Of a stretch of DNA of 20,615 nucleotides, positions 1 to 8,193 are shown one piece after another. The DNA is from Pseudomonadota bacterium (GTDB lineage: Bacteria; Pseudomonadota; Gammaproteobacteria; Steroidobacterales; Woeseiaceae). A program made the position numbers and the translations under genes. The stretch covers positions 1 to 20,615 of the forward strand of contig JADFKA010000003.1 of the NCBI GenBank assembly GCA_022565135.1, given 5' to 3'. The notes under the pieces are model-generated. The model ran no database searches, had not been told where the DNA came from, and saw nothing but the letters and a program-made list of their open reading frames with translations. Every line of letters starts with the position of its first letter. Position 1 is the first letter of the stretch.

Positions 1-926
1 GTTGCAATATCGGCCAGTGGCAGTGCGGCGGCGATCCGATGCTGCAATCTGCCTTCGGCCAGTGCTGCGGTAATGTCGCTTACTGCATGTTCCTTGGCGA
101 CCTCCGGCATTGCATAGACGATGACAAAGCGAAGCGTGATGTCTTTGTACATCATTTTCAGGAACGGTAGCTTGGGTTCGGCGTCCCGAGTTGATGAGTA
201 TGTTGCGATCGTTCCGCCAGTCCGCAGAACTTCCACGGAGGTTCGCAGATTAACGCCGAATTCGACTTCAATGACGCGATCCACAGGTGCCCCGCTATTG
301 GCGGCCATAACTACGTCGATGAAGTCGTCACCGCGATGATTAACGACGAATTGGGCGCCTGCTTGTGTGCAAGCGGCGACGTCGTCGTCGTTGCTTGCGG
401 TCGCGATAACGATCGCTCCTGACAGGCTCGCCCATTGCACGGCATAGTTGCCGACACGGCCGGCGCCACCGGTAATCAGTATCGTTTGTCCAGATACTTC
501 GCCATCGGCGAATACGCACCTATGTGCCGTCATTGCGGGAATGCCGAGGCATGCGCCGACGTCAAAACCCACGGCATCGGGGAGCGTTGCTGCGCGTGTG
601 CTGTCGACAGCGACATATTCTGCGGCGGTGCCGAAACGGCGCGCGTACTGCGCCTGGTAAATCCAGACGCGTTCGCCGATACGGTTGCGATCTATGCCTT
701 CACCGACGGCTTCGATGATCCCGGCGCCGTCACTGTTTGGAATTACGAAACCATCATTAAGAAGATCGGGAAACGCGCCGGCTCTCTTTTTGACATCGGA
801 CGGGTTGATACCACTCGTGTGCAATCGCACCAGCACTTCGCCTTGACCGGCGGATGGCGCATCAGTGTCGCCTATCGTCAGGACCTCGGTTGCGGGACCG
901 AACTTTTCAAACCATGCAGCAAGCAT
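1..926 (-). CDS. Quinone oxidoreductase-like MDR (zinc-free), C-terminus cut by window edge
   Basis: This is a medium-chain dehydrogenase/reductase of the quinone oxidoreductase (zeta-crystallin) type, expected to reduce a quinone or enone with NADPH in the cytoplasm. Translating the minus strand from the ATG at 926 gives 308 open codons that run off the left edge, so the last few tens of residues are missing. The N-terminal GroES-like half contains GEVLVRLHTSGINPSD (about 29-44). The Rossmann turn is ITGGAGRVGNYAVQWA (about 151-166). The catalytic and structural zinc ligands of alcohol dehydrogenases are absent, which favours the quinone reductase branch. It starts 23 bases after the SDR stop codon, so the two are probably co-transcribed. 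The upstream AGAGAGA is only a weak ribosome binding site. The family assignment is firm; the substrate is unknown. Confidence 0.85.
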   Translation of the reverse strand, partial: MLAAWFEKFGPATEVLTIGDTDAPSAGQGEVLVRLHTSGINPSDVKKRAGAFPDLLNDGFVIPNSDGAGIIEAVGEGIDRNRIGERVWIYQAQYARRFGTAAEYVAVDSTRAATLPDAVGFDVGACLGIPAMTAHRCVFADGEVSGQTILITGGAGRVGNYAVQWASLSGAIVIATASNDDDVAACTQAGAQFVVNHRGDDFIDVVMAANSGAPVDRVIEVEFGVNLRTSVEVLRTGGTIATYSSTRDAEPKLPFLKMMYKDITLRFVIVYAMPEVAKEHAVSDITAALAEGRLQHRIAAALPLADIA

Positions 927-949
927 TGCGGTCTCTCTACTACGATCAT

Positions 950-1732
950 TTAATCGAGCCAATTAGATAGGGTTTCAGTGTGACCATCAACCGCGATCGC
1001 CTGGCCGGACATTCGCGCCGCTTTTTCCGAGGTCAGAAACAAGACGACTGCGGACACGTCGTCGGGCGTTACAAATGTGCGCATAGAGCTTTGGCGGAGG
1101 TACGCGTCTCGTACCTCCGCAGGCGGAATGCTGCGGTTTTCAGCATGCGATTTGATGACGCCGTCAATTCGGGGGCCGCTGACACAGCCCGGGCAGACGG
1201 CATTGACCCGAATATTGTCGGGACCGAGTTCCATAGCCCAGGTTTTCGTCAGGCCGATCAAGCCCCACTTGCTGGCGGCGTACGGCGATCGCATCGGCAC
1301 GCCGAACAGACCTGCTGTCGATGCAATATTGACTATTGAGCCGCCACCAGCGGCTCTTAGCAACGGCGTAGCACGGCGAGTCATGTAAAAAGCGCTACTG
1401 AGATCCACGGCAATACAACGATCCCAATCGGCCGGATCAATGTCGTCAACAGTTGCGACTGGACCAGCGATGCCGGCGTTATTGATAAGAATGCTCAGAC
1501 CATCGTGCAGCTTGAGAAAATCATCGAAGACCCGGTCGACGTCTGTCACATTCGAAATATCCGCTTGTGTGGCCGTTGCTGCAGGGTTGGCCGCGATGAA
1601 CTCATCAATCATCGCATCGGATATATCGCAGATATGCACTGCGGATCCTGCGGAGAGATAAGTCTCGGCGATATTTCGACCGATGCCGGAAGCGCCACCG
1701 GATATGAGCACTGTGCTGTGCTTCGATGACAT
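950..1732 (-). CDS. Short-chain dehydrogenase/reductase (SDR)
   Basis: This is a classical SDR of 260 residues, a normal length for the family. The cofactor motif GGASGIG is at 12-18, NNAG at 84-87, the catalytic Ser at about 138 (NIASTAG) and the YAASK pair Tyr151/Lys155. An Asp at the end of the second strand (HICDIS, about 36) suggests NAD(H) rather than NADP(H). The reading frame is open further upstream to 1852, but that part overlaps the BKACE remnant in another frame. The Met at 1732 gives the normal SDR N-terminus and lies 4 bases after the remnant's stop, so I chose it. No clear Shine-Dalgarno precedes it, so translation may depend on coupling to the remnant. Automatic pipelines would probably call it a 3-oxoacyl-ACP reductase. 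The neighbours suggest oxidation of a hydroxyacid or hydroxyacyl substrate instead, but this is inference. Confidence 0.9.
   Translation of the reverse strand: MSSKHSTVLISGGASGIGRNIAETYLSAGSAVHICDISDAMIDEFIAANPAATATQADISNVTDVDRVFDDFLKLHDGLSILINNAGIAGPVATVDDIDPADWDRCIAVDLSSAFYMTRRATPLLRAAGGGSIVNIASTAGLFGVPMRSPYAASKWGLIGLTKTWAMELGPDNIRVNAVCPGCVSGPRIDGVIKSHAENRSIPPAEVRDAYLRQSSMRTFVTPDDVSAVVLFLTSEKAARMSGQAIAVDGHTETLSNWLD
1094..1120. repeat. Perfect 11-base inverted repeat inside the SDR gene
   Basis: GCGGAGGTACG at 1094-1104 and its exact complement at 1110-1120 flank the 5-base centre CGTCT. It codes for the AEVRDAYLRQ part of the SDR. No T run follows on either strand, so it is not a typical terminator. 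Confidence 0.8.
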
Positions 1733-1736
1733 CTGC

Positions 1737-1976
1737 TTAAGACTCGTAAGCGCGCAATTTGTTGACGTGCTCGAGCCGTTCTTCGGGACCGACCATATCT
1801 GTGCCCTGGCCTGTCTCCGGGTCGCGTACATGGATGTGCGCGACCGCTGCACCCGCCTTGGCAGCGGCTATCACGGCATCGGCAATCTGTGTGGTAGTGA
1901 CGGGAATATCCGGATGCCTCGACAAGGTATCGGGCGCACCCGTTACTGCGCAAGTAATGATGACATTCTTGTTCAT
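1737..1976 (-). pseudogene. Decayed BKACE (DUF849) beta-keto acid cleavage enzyme, internally deleted
   Basis: This 79-codon frame starts like a beta-keto acid cleavage enzyme (3-keto-5-aminohexanoate cleavage family, DUF849): VIITCAVTGAPDT, then AAKAGAAVAHIHVRDPETG. In normal members about 40 residues follow, including the INLTTG-type strand, before a segment resembling GxDMVGPEERLEHV. Here the two blocks are joined directly, and the frame stops soon after with KLRAYES instead of continuing to about 290-310 residues. The start is intact: ATG at 1976 is preceded by AAAGGAC (1983-1989) at 6 bases. The remnant therefore has lost most of the TIM barrel, including later metal and substrate residues, and cannot be an active enzyme. 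It may still act as a translated leader for the SDR 4 bases downstream. An assembly deletion is the main alternative. Confidence 0.75.
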
Positions 1977-2110
1977 CGATTTGTCCTTTCGATCTGGTTC
2001 TGCCAAGCAGGTGGTCTGCAGAAAAGTCTACAGGAACTCTGCGCGGTTATAGCCAGGATCGGTCAAAATGGCGTGGTTCGCTGCGATTGGCTCCGGTATC
2101 GTGCAGAGCC

Positions 2111-2677
2111 ATGAGCGACGAAATTAGAGATTTTCTGCGACTGCCCAAACGGCATGCGTCAAAACTGGAATCCGAGCCCAGTGCGGCAGACGGTGCACAG
2201 TTAGCGAAGGCGCAGTCTGTGCGCGATGCGATCATGGCCGCCTTGATTGTGGTGGTGCTGTTCAGTGCATTGTGGTCGATCCTGTCAGTGCTGATAGGTC
2301 GCATATTTCCATGGATGACGCTGATTCTTGGGTTTTTGATCGGGCTGAGCGTGCGGCGCGCCGGGCAAGGTCTGGACTGGCGCTTTCCCACCATCGCTGC
2401 GGGCATGGCGGTGCTGGGCGCATTGGCCGGCAATATCGTCGTTGCAGCAACGTTTACGGCGATTGCGTTGGACACGACGACGCTGACTGTCTTGCGTGCC
2501 GTGACGACGATGACGTGGCCGGTCTTCTTTGACGAAGTATTGACACCAGCCGACGCAATCTTCGCCTTGTTCGCGGCAGCAATTGCAGCCAGTTCTGCTA
2601 ATCGTCGGCTGACTCGGGCCGAATTTATCGCATTGCGCAAATGGGGCAAGGAGCAAGAAGACGCAAGGCGGTCCTGA
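2111..2677 (+). CDS. Uncharacterised small inner-membrane protein
   Basis: I do not recognise this 188-residue protein. The N-terminal 45 residues are hydrophilic and probably cytoplasmic (MSDEIRDFLRLPKRHAS). Three hydrophobic segments follow: IMAALIVVVLFSALWSILSVLIG, WMTLILGFLIGLSV and GMAVLGALAGNIVVAATFTAIAL. A weaker alanine-rich segment (ADAIFALFAAAIAAS) comes next, and then a basic, charged C-terminus. The segment spacing resembles small membrane proteins sometimes found near zinc-ribbon or rhomboid-like proteins, but no catalytic motif is visible. The frame extends to a TTG at 2087, but the ATG at 2111 is the better start; neither has a strong ribosome binding site. It is transcribed divergently from the BKACE remnant, with 134 bases between. 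A 211-codon antisense frame over the same DNA lacks protein-like character and is a shadow. Confidence 0.7.
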   Translation: MSDEIRDFLRLPKRHASKLESEPSAADGAQLAKAQSVRDAIMAALIVVVLFSALWSILSVLIGRIFPWMTLILGFLIGLSVRRAGQGLDWRFPTIAAGMAVLGALAGNIVVAATFTAIALDTTTLTVLRAVTTMTWPVFFDEVLTPADAIFALFAAAIAASSANRRLTRAEFIALRKWGKEQEDARRS

Positions 2678-2707
2678 TCCATTGCTGGATCCAGGTTATC
2701 GCGGATT

Positions 2708-3745
2708 CTACACAGGCATCAACAAACCGTTGTCGATTTCGAGCCCTTTCCCGCGCAATGCACCGAGTTGTTGTGAGACCAGAGTTTCGAGGTCATCTAC
2801 AGTATTTTCGAAACCCAGGAAACACGGTGGCTCACGCCGCAAAAGCGACCATTTGGCACCCTCAATAACATGAATCAAATGCGCGACATTTTTGCGGATT
2901 GAGTCGATATACGGGTTCTGTCCGTCGTAGAGCACCTCGATGTACCGGTAGACGCGGTTAAATTTTCGCTGCAAGCGGTCGCGCGTAACCTGCTGATAGA
3001 AGGCCGGTGTCTTTTTCAACAGATCTGTGCCGGACTTATATCGAACCACGTACTCGCCGGGACCGGCAATCTCGATAGCAACACCGCCGGCGACGAACTC
3101 ATGATATAGGCGATCGCGACACTTTTCGAGATAGCAGCGATCGGCCATCTGCGCTATGAGGTCAGCCGTACCAATCAGGTGCCCGCAGATGATATCGCGC
3201 GGGTCGTCAAGTTCGATCTTGTCCAGGTCGATCTCATAACCCGTGAAGTGCACGATCATGCTGCTGACGGCGACGTCCCTGGCCATGCCGAGCTCAGGCA
3301 AATAACGACGCAGGAAGTCAGCACTGCGCGACACATGATACAGAGTGAATTGCGCGCCGTTTGAGAAGTCCTTGTCCCGCTCCTCGTGGCGAATGTAACC
3401 GGAATCATGGAACAAAGCGGTCACGATAGCCATTTGTGCCCGATCCGGTCCAGGTCGCTGACCGGCGTCGACGCTGTGTTCGTATCCGGCGACGAGGCGC
3501 GCCAGCGCGAGTGTCATATCGAGTGTGTGCTGAACGTCGTGATAGGTTGTATCGCAACCTTTGTAGCCCGGAAAGCGACCCGAGAAAAGGCGCTCGAAAT
3601 CGTAGAATGCGAGCCAGAGTTTATCGAAAGAAGCAGCGGGAAACGCCTGACTGAAAAGAACATGCACAGCGTTGCGAACTGCGACAGGATTGCTGACCTG
3701 TACAGTATTCGTTACGTCGTAATCATTACGGCGGTCCTGGGACAT
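2708..3745 (-). CDS. HD-domain metal-dependent phosphohydrolase
   Basis: This is a 345-residue soluble protein of the HD superfamily. Visible metal ligands are His69 and His73 in TYHDVQHTLDM, the His113-Asp114 pair in ALFHDSGYI, His166 in MIVHFTGYEI and Asp195 in GTADLIAQM. The first block resembles the YHNxxHA-type signature of class I cyclic nucleotide phosphodiesterases, so the substrate may be a cyclic nucleotide or another phosphoester; this is inference. No sensor, receiver or GGDEF domain is attached, and the GYP motif of c-di-GMP HD-GYP enzymes is absent. The C-terminal 100 residues (VTRDRLQRKFNRVYRYIEVLY onward) are helical and unassigned. The frame is open to 4018, but that extension is low-quality and overlaps xthA, so I chose the Met at 3745. 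It lies 185 bases downstream of xthA, with no obvious terminator between. Confidence 0.8.
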   Translation of the reverse strand: MSQDRRNDYDVTNTVQVSNPVAVRNAVHVLFSQAFPAASFDKLWLAFYDFERLFSGRFPGYKGCDTTYHDVQHTLDMTLALARLVAGYEHSVDAGQRPGPDRAQMAIVTALFHDSGYIRHEERDKDFSNGAQFTLYHVSRSADFLRRYLPELGMARDVAVSSMIVHFTGYEIDLDKIELDDPRDIICGHLIGTADLIAQMADRCYLEKCRDRLYHEFVAGGVAIEIAGPGEYVVRYKSGTDLLKKTPAFYQQVTRDRLQRKFNRVYRYIEVLYDGQNPYIDSIRKNVAHLIHVIEGAKWSLLRREPPCFLGFENTVDDLETLVSQQLGALRGKGLEIDNGLLMPV

Positions 3746-3930
3746 GATTTTTTTCTTGTTGTTAGTCGTCGCCGGAGTACCGGATTGAACGTTACCTGTG
3801 ATTTCGGTCAACGTCGCTCTCGCTGCACGAGTTCGTGTTAAGTAATAGTACACCGCGGCCTGTCGGGACGCAGGGCGAATATCTGAAATATGTAATGTAG
3901 CTGACGGTAATCGCCAACGAGGAGTAATGC

Positions 3931-4698
3931 TCAGACATCGAACTCTGCCACAACGGGCGCGTGATCTGATGGCCGCTCCCAGGCGCGGGGCCCTTTGTCG
4001 ACATAGCATGCCGAGCAAGCGTTCGCCATAGCCTTATTGGCTAGAATCAAGTCGATTCGCAGCCCTGCGTTGCGTCTGAAACCGGCGGCTCGATAGTCCC
4101 ACCAGCTGAAGATCTTTTCTGCCTGGTCAAAGCTGCGAAACACATCGGTAAGCCCGAGGTCGAGCAAGGCTGTTAGTGCTTGCCGCTCAGGCTGGCTGCA
4201 AAGAATGCCATCACCCCATTTTTCGGCGTCATAGACATCCGCGTCAGCAGGGGCAATATTGAAGTCGCCCAGAACGATAAGCTTGTCGTATTGTGACAAT
4301 TCGCTGTTGAGAAAACCATGCAGTGCGGCTAGCCAGCGGAGCTTGTAATCGTACTTCTCAGAGCCGACAGACTGGCCATTGGGGACATACAGATTGACCA
4401 CGCGGACGTCATTAACCGTCGTCGCAAGAACTCTGCGTTGAGCATCTTCGAAGCCGGGAAAACCCGGGACGGGGTCAGTCGGGGTAGTGCGGCTGACCAC
4501 TGCCACGCCATTATAGGTTTTCTGACCGTTGGCTAGAGAGCTATACCCGGCCGCGGCCAGCTCATCACTCGGAAATGACTCGGTGACCTGCTTGATTTCC
4601 TGCAACACCAATACATCGGGTGTGTGCACAGACAGCCACTCGAGCACGTGTGGCAGACGGACATTCATCGAATTGACATTCCACGTCGCGATTTTCAT
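3931..4698 (-). CDS. xthA: Exodeoxyribonuclease III (AP endonuclease)
   Basis: Exonuclease III repairs abasic sites and 3'-blocked ends in base excision repair. The 255-residue protein carries the full EEP-nuclease set: Asn7 (WNVNS), Glu34 (LQEIK), Tyr104 (NLYVPNG), Asp145 and Asn147 (GDFNIAP), Asp216 (LRIDLI), and Asp245-His246 (PSDHAPV). These correspond to the known E. coli XthA active-site residues. The ATG at 4698 overlaps the prlC stop codon as ATGA, so translation is probably coupled. A GTG two codons upstream (4704) is the only nearby alternative. Length matches the family (about 255-270). Coupling of a repair nuclease to an oligopeptidase has no obvious shared pathway and probably reflects simple operon packing. 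Confidence 0.95.
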   Translation of the reverse strand: MKIATWNVNSMNVRLPHVLEWLSVHTPDVLVLQEIKQVTESFPSDELAAAGYSSLANGQKTYNGVAVVSRTTPTDPVPGFPGFEDAQRRVLATTVNDVRVVNLYVPNGQSVGSEKYDYKLRWLAALHGFLNSELSQYDKLIVLGDFNIAPADADVYDAEKWGDGILCSQPERQALTALLDLGLTDVFRSFDQAEKIFSWWDYRAAGFRRNAGLRIDLILANKAMANACSACYVDKGPRAWERPSDHAPVVAEFDV

Positions 4699-6716
4699 GT
4701 GCACGCTATGCCGTTTTGCCTCAGCAGCGCATCGATTTTGGGTTTGCGGCCGCGAAATGCGACATAGGCTTGCATGATGTCTCGGCTACCACCGACCTCC
4801 AAAATCTCGTTGCGAAATCGCGTTGCCGTATCCCTGTCGAAGATGCCGGCTTCTTCAAAGGCGCCGAAGGCATCGGCAGCCAGTACTTCGGCCCACTTGT
4901 AGCTGTAGTATCCCGCTGCATAGCCGCCGGCGAAAATGTGCGAGAAACTGTGCGGGAGACGATTGTAGGCCGGGTGCACCACGAGCGACACCTCGGCACG
5001 AACTTCGTCGAGAATCTCGAGCACATCGAAACTCTGTCGGGGTTCGTATTCTGCGTGCAGGCGAAAGTCGAAAAGAGCGAACTCGAGTTGCCGCATCATT
5101 GCCATTGCAGCACCTGCATGACGGCTATCAAGAAGCCGATCGAACAGCGGACGCGGTAGCGGCTCACCTGTGGCGGTGTGAGACGAGCACCGCAACAGCA
5201 CATCATAGTTCCACGCGAAGTTTTCCATGAATTGACTGGGCAGCTCGACTGCGTCCCAGGCGACGCCATTGATACCGGCAATGCTCGGGTAGTCGATGCG
5301 CGTCAGCAAGTGATGCAGCATGTGTCCGAATTCGTGGAAAAGGGTTACAACATCATCGTGAGTCAATAACGAGTCGTGATTGTCGTCGGGCGGAGGAAAA
5401 TTACAGACGAGATAGCCCACCGGTAACGTGGCCTCGCCGCCAAGGTTTTTGCGACCAACACACTCGTCGACCCAGGCACCGCTGCGCTTGCCGCTGCGGG
5501 CATAAAGGTCGGTGTAAAAACCGCCGATAAGTGCGCTGCTCTCGTCATAAACGGTGTAATAACAGACATCATCGTGCCAGGCCGCAATATCATCCTGGAC
5601 ATTGATGGTCACACCGTAAAGTCGCCCGGCAAGCTCGAACAGGCCCTTGACGGCAGTTTGTGCCGAAAAGTACTGACGCAACTCCTCGTTGGATATCGAG
5701 TACTTCTTCTGTTTCAGCTTCTCGAAGTAGAATGCGATATCCCACGGCGCCAATGTGATTGCCGCGAACGCTTCGAGCTCCGCGAGCTCTTTTCCAGCCG
5801 ATGTACGCGTGTGTGACGCGAGATCGCGAAGAAAATTGATGACCTCATTGGTCGAAACCGCCATCTTTGTTGCGAGCGAAAACTCGGCGTAATTATCGAA
5901 ACCGACAAGCCGGGCAGCTTCGTAGCGCAGCGCAAGGATCGACTCGATATTGTCGCTGTTGTCGCAACTATCGTTGTCGCCCTGATCGGACGCGCGCGTT
6001 GACCAGGCCCGGTATAGCGTTTCGCGAAGATCACGGCTTTCCGCGTGTGTCATTACTGCATGGTAGGTCGGGTAGTCGAGCGTCAGCAACAGGCCAGGGC
6101 GAGCGCATTTTTGCGCTTCGGTCTGTGCACGTGCGAGCGCGTGCACAGGCAGGCCGGCCAGCCCCGACTCATCATCGATGTGCAGGGTCCAGGCGTCCGA
6201 GGCGTCCTGAATATTGTGCTCGAAGGCGGCCTGGGTCGAGGCCAGTTGTTGCATGATGTCTTTAAACCGGGCCTTGTCGCTTTCTGGGAGGTCGACACCA
6301 GCGAGACGAAAATCACGCAGCGCATGCTCGACGACAGTCTTCTGTGCCTTGCTTGCGTTTTCAGGCAGTCCCTTGTCGACGCCCACATAAGCTTGCTGGA
6401 GACGAACATTTTGTGATAATTCGGTGCCGTACTCGGTTAATAGTGGCAGTGCCGCATTGTATGCATCGCGCCACTCGCGGGAACCGAGGACGCCCTGAAG
6501 ATGGCTGACGGGAGACCAGACTCGTGACAGTTCGTGCTCCATTTCTTCCAGCGGTGCGACGAGTGTGTCGAAATCAGGGTGCGAGGATTCGTCGAGCAAG
6601 GCATCGAGCTTTTGTCGATGTGCTGCGATAAGCTCGCTGAGTGCTGGCAGGACATGTTCAGGCGATATATCGGCAAATCGCGGCAGCGACGAGGTGTCCA
6701 GAAGCGGGTTGGTCAT
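4695..6716 (-). CDS. prlC: Oligopeptidase A (M3 family zinc metallopeptidase)
   Basis: This cytoplasmic zinc peptidase degrades short peptides, including cleaved signal peptides, downstream of ATP-dependent proteases. The 673-residue protein matches E. coli PrlC (680) along its length, starting with the same MTNPLL. The zinc site is H461-E462-F-G-H465 in TLFHEFGHMLHHLL, with the third ligand Glu491 in WDAVELPSQFMENF. The C-terminal YAAGYYSYKWAEVLAADAF block of M3 peptidases is present. ATG 6716 is preceded by AAGGAGAT (6728-6735), with 11 bases of spacing. It is the first gene of a minus-strand group with xthA and is divergent from gorA across 130 bases. The first codons agree with the family, so the start is secure. 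Confidence 0.97.
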   Translation of the reverse strand: MTNPLLDTSSLPRFADISPEHVLPALSELIAAHRQKLDALLDESSHPDFDTLVAPLEEMEHELSRVWSPVSHLQGVLGSREWRDAYNAALPLLTEYGTELSQNVRLQQAYVGVDKGLPENASKAQKTVVEHALRDFRLAGVDLPESDKARFKDIMQQLASTQAAFEHNIQDASDAWTLHIDDESGLAGLPVHALARAQTEAQKCARPGLLLTLDYPTYHAVMTHAESRDLRETLYRAWSTRASDQGDNDSCDNSDNIESILALRYEAARLVGFDNYAEFSLATKMAVSTNEVINFLRDLASHTRTSAGKELAELEAFAAITLAPWDIAFYFEKLKQKKYSISNEELRQYFSAQTAVKGLFELAGRLYGVTINVQDDIAAWHDDVCYYTVYDESSALIGGFYTDLYARSGKRSGAWVDECVGRKNLGGEATLPVGYLVCNFPPPDDNHDSLLTHDDVVTLFHEFGHMLHHLLTRIDYPSIAGINGVAWDAVELPSQFMENFAWNYDVLLRCSSHTATGEPLPRPLFDRLLDSRHAGAAMAMMRQLEFALFDFRLHAEYEPRQSFDVLEILDEVRAEVSLVVHPAYNRLPHSFSHIFAGGYAAGYYSYKWAEVLAADAFGAFEEAGIFDRDTATRFRNEILEVGGSRDIMQAYVAFRGRKPKIDALLRQNGIACT

Positions 6717-6761
6717 CGCAGTGACTGATCTCCTTCAGAGGCGCGCGATGGTAGCACGGCC

Positions 6762-6775
6762 GGGCCTGGAGGCCC
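6762..6775. promoter_or_regulatory. Palindrome in the prlC/gorA divergent intergenic region
   Basis: GGGCCTGGAGGCCC is a perfect 6-base inverted repeat with a 2-base centre. It lies between the divergent starts of prlC (6716) and gorA (6847). A CATAAT hexamer just to its right (6789-6794) could be a -10 element for gorA, but I see no good -35 partner. It could be an operator or chance in GC-rich DNA. Confidence 0.25.
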
Positions 6776-6846
6776 TCCAAAGGTCGGCATAATGCTCGTA
6801 CCCCATCTAAGGTGAAATTGATGGAAAACCATAGGGAAACTGACAA

Positions 6847-8193
6847 TTGGACGATCAATATGATGTCTTGGTAATCGGCGGTGGCAGTGCCGGCATTGCG
6901 CATGCACGACGCGCGGCCGAGTACGGTGCACACGTCGCGGTGGTAGAACACGGACCACTTGGGGGCACGTGCGTGAATGTTGGCTGTGTGCCCAAGAAGG
7001 TGACGTGGTATATGGCGAGTCTTGCGTATCACTTCAAGCATGCCACCGACTACGGATTTAGCGTCGAGGTTAACGGCCACGACTGGGCCAAACTCAAATC
7101 GCGACGCGACGCATATATAAGCCGCCTCAACAAAATTTACGAAGATGGTCTTGACAGCAGCGGCGTCGATTACCTGGTGGGCACAGCTTGCTTTATTGAC
7201 GCACACGCCGTTGCCGTTGGTGACCAGCAGTATTCTGCGGAGCGTATCGTTATTGCGACCGGAGGCAGACCGATCGTGCCGGAATTGCCGGGCGCCAAAC
7301 AGGGCATTACATCGGATGGTTTTTTTGCGCTTACCGAACGCCCCGCTCGTGTTTTGATCATCGGCAGCGGATACATCGCGGTTGAGTTGGCGGGCATGTT
7401 CAACGCGCTTGGCAGTGCAACCCAGGTTGCGGTGCGCAAAGATGGACTGGTGCGGAACTTCGATTCGATGCTGGGCAGAGAACTCAAAGCCGCAATGCAG
7501 AAAGACGGCATCAAAATTGAGACTGGTGCCGTGCCGTCATCAATTAATGTAACGGATGAGGGTCTGGTCTTGCAGGTCGAAGGTGGCCGCAGGATTGGTC
7601 CGGTCGATTGCGTGATTTGGGCAATTGGACGCGAACCTAATACTGCTGGGCTTGATCTCGACAAGGCGGGAGTGACCATGGACAGCCGCGGTTTTGTTGC
7701 CGTCGATAAGTTTCAGCAGACCAATATCGAACACATTGCGGCATTAGGTGATGTCACCGGACGTCAGGCACTGACGCCGGTCGCGATCGCCGCGGGGCGG
7801 CGTCTTGCCGATCGACTCTATGGCGGCATGGCCGAGCGTTACCTTGATTACGAGACAATTCCGACGGTTATTTTCAGCCATCCGCCGTTGGGAACGGTTG
7901 GCATGACCGAAAATGCGGCACGCGACGAGCACGGTGATGCAGTCAAGATCTACACGACAACATTCAATGCGATGTATTACGCACTCGGCGAGAAACGGCA
8001 ACTTACCGCCATGAAACTGATCACGGCGGGTGATGATGAGCGTGTTGTAGGCTGCCACGTCATCGGTGACGGTGCAGAGGAAATGATGCAGGGATTTGCT
8101 GTCGCGATACGCATGGGTGCGACGAAATCTGATTTCGATGATACGGTCGCCATTCATCCGACGAGCGCTGAGGAACTCGTGACTATGCGTTGA
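6847..8193 (+). CDS. gorA: Glutathione-disulfide reductase (TTG start)
   Basis: This flavoenzyme reduces glutathione disulfide with NADPH to keep the cytosolic glutathione pool reduced. The 448-residue protein shows the FAD fold VLVIGGGSAG (8-17), the redox-active disulfide Cys42/Cys47 in GGTCVNVGCVPKK, and a second Rossmann motif GSGYIAVELAG (173-183). Arg197 and Arg203 (VAVRKDGLVRNFD) match the residues that select NADPH in E. coli Gor. The catalytic C-terminal His437/Glu442 is in IHPTSAEE. This separates it from lipoamide or mercuric reductases. An in-frame stop lies two codons before the TTG at 6847, so no upstream ATG is possible; AGGGA at 6833-6837 supports the TTG. Its last 11 bases overlap the end of aroE on the other strand. 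Confidence 0.95.
   Translation: MDDQYDVLVIGGGSAGIAHARRAAEYGAHVAVVEHGPLGGTCVNVGCVPKKVTWYMASLAYHFKHATDYGFSVEVNGHDWAKLKSRRDAYISRLNKIYEDGLDSSGVDYLVGTACFIDAHAVAVGDQQYSAERIVIATGGRPIVPELPGAKQGITSDGFFALTERPARVLIIGSGYIAVELAGMFNALGSATQVAVRKDGLVRNFDSMLGRELKAAMQKDGIKIETGAVPSSINVTDEGLVLQVEGGRRIGPVDCVIWAIGREPNTAGLDLDKAGVTMDSRGFVAVDKFQQTNIEHIAALGDVTGRQALTPVAIAAGRRLADRLYGGMAERYLDYETIPTVIFSHPPLGTVGMTENAARDEHGDAVKIYTTTFNAMYYALGEKRQLTAMKLITAGDDERVVGCHVIGDGAEEMMQGFAVAIRMGATKSDFDDTVAIHPTSAEELVTMR

Noticed and set aside
244..256. Apparent Asp/Asn/Ser-rich insertion in PrlC (residues 244-256)
   Set aside because: Recalled E. coli PrlC has a similar-length segment at the same place (after RASDQG), so it is normal divergence. 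The coordinates given here are protein residues of PrlC.
2068..2127. Nineteen-codon leader frame with AGGA upstream, overlapping the membrane protein start
   Set aside because: It is too short, has no attenuator hairpin and no regulatory residue runs; chance is likely.
2047..2682. 211-codon minus-strand frame opposite the small membrane protein
   Set aside because: Its composition is shadow-like (Ser, Ala, Arg and Asn runs, no hydrophobic core), while the plus frame has clear membrane helices.
6658..7206. 182-codon minus-strand frame over the gorA start and the prlC start
   Set aside because: It overlaps well-supported coding sequence on both sides and shows no recognisable motif.
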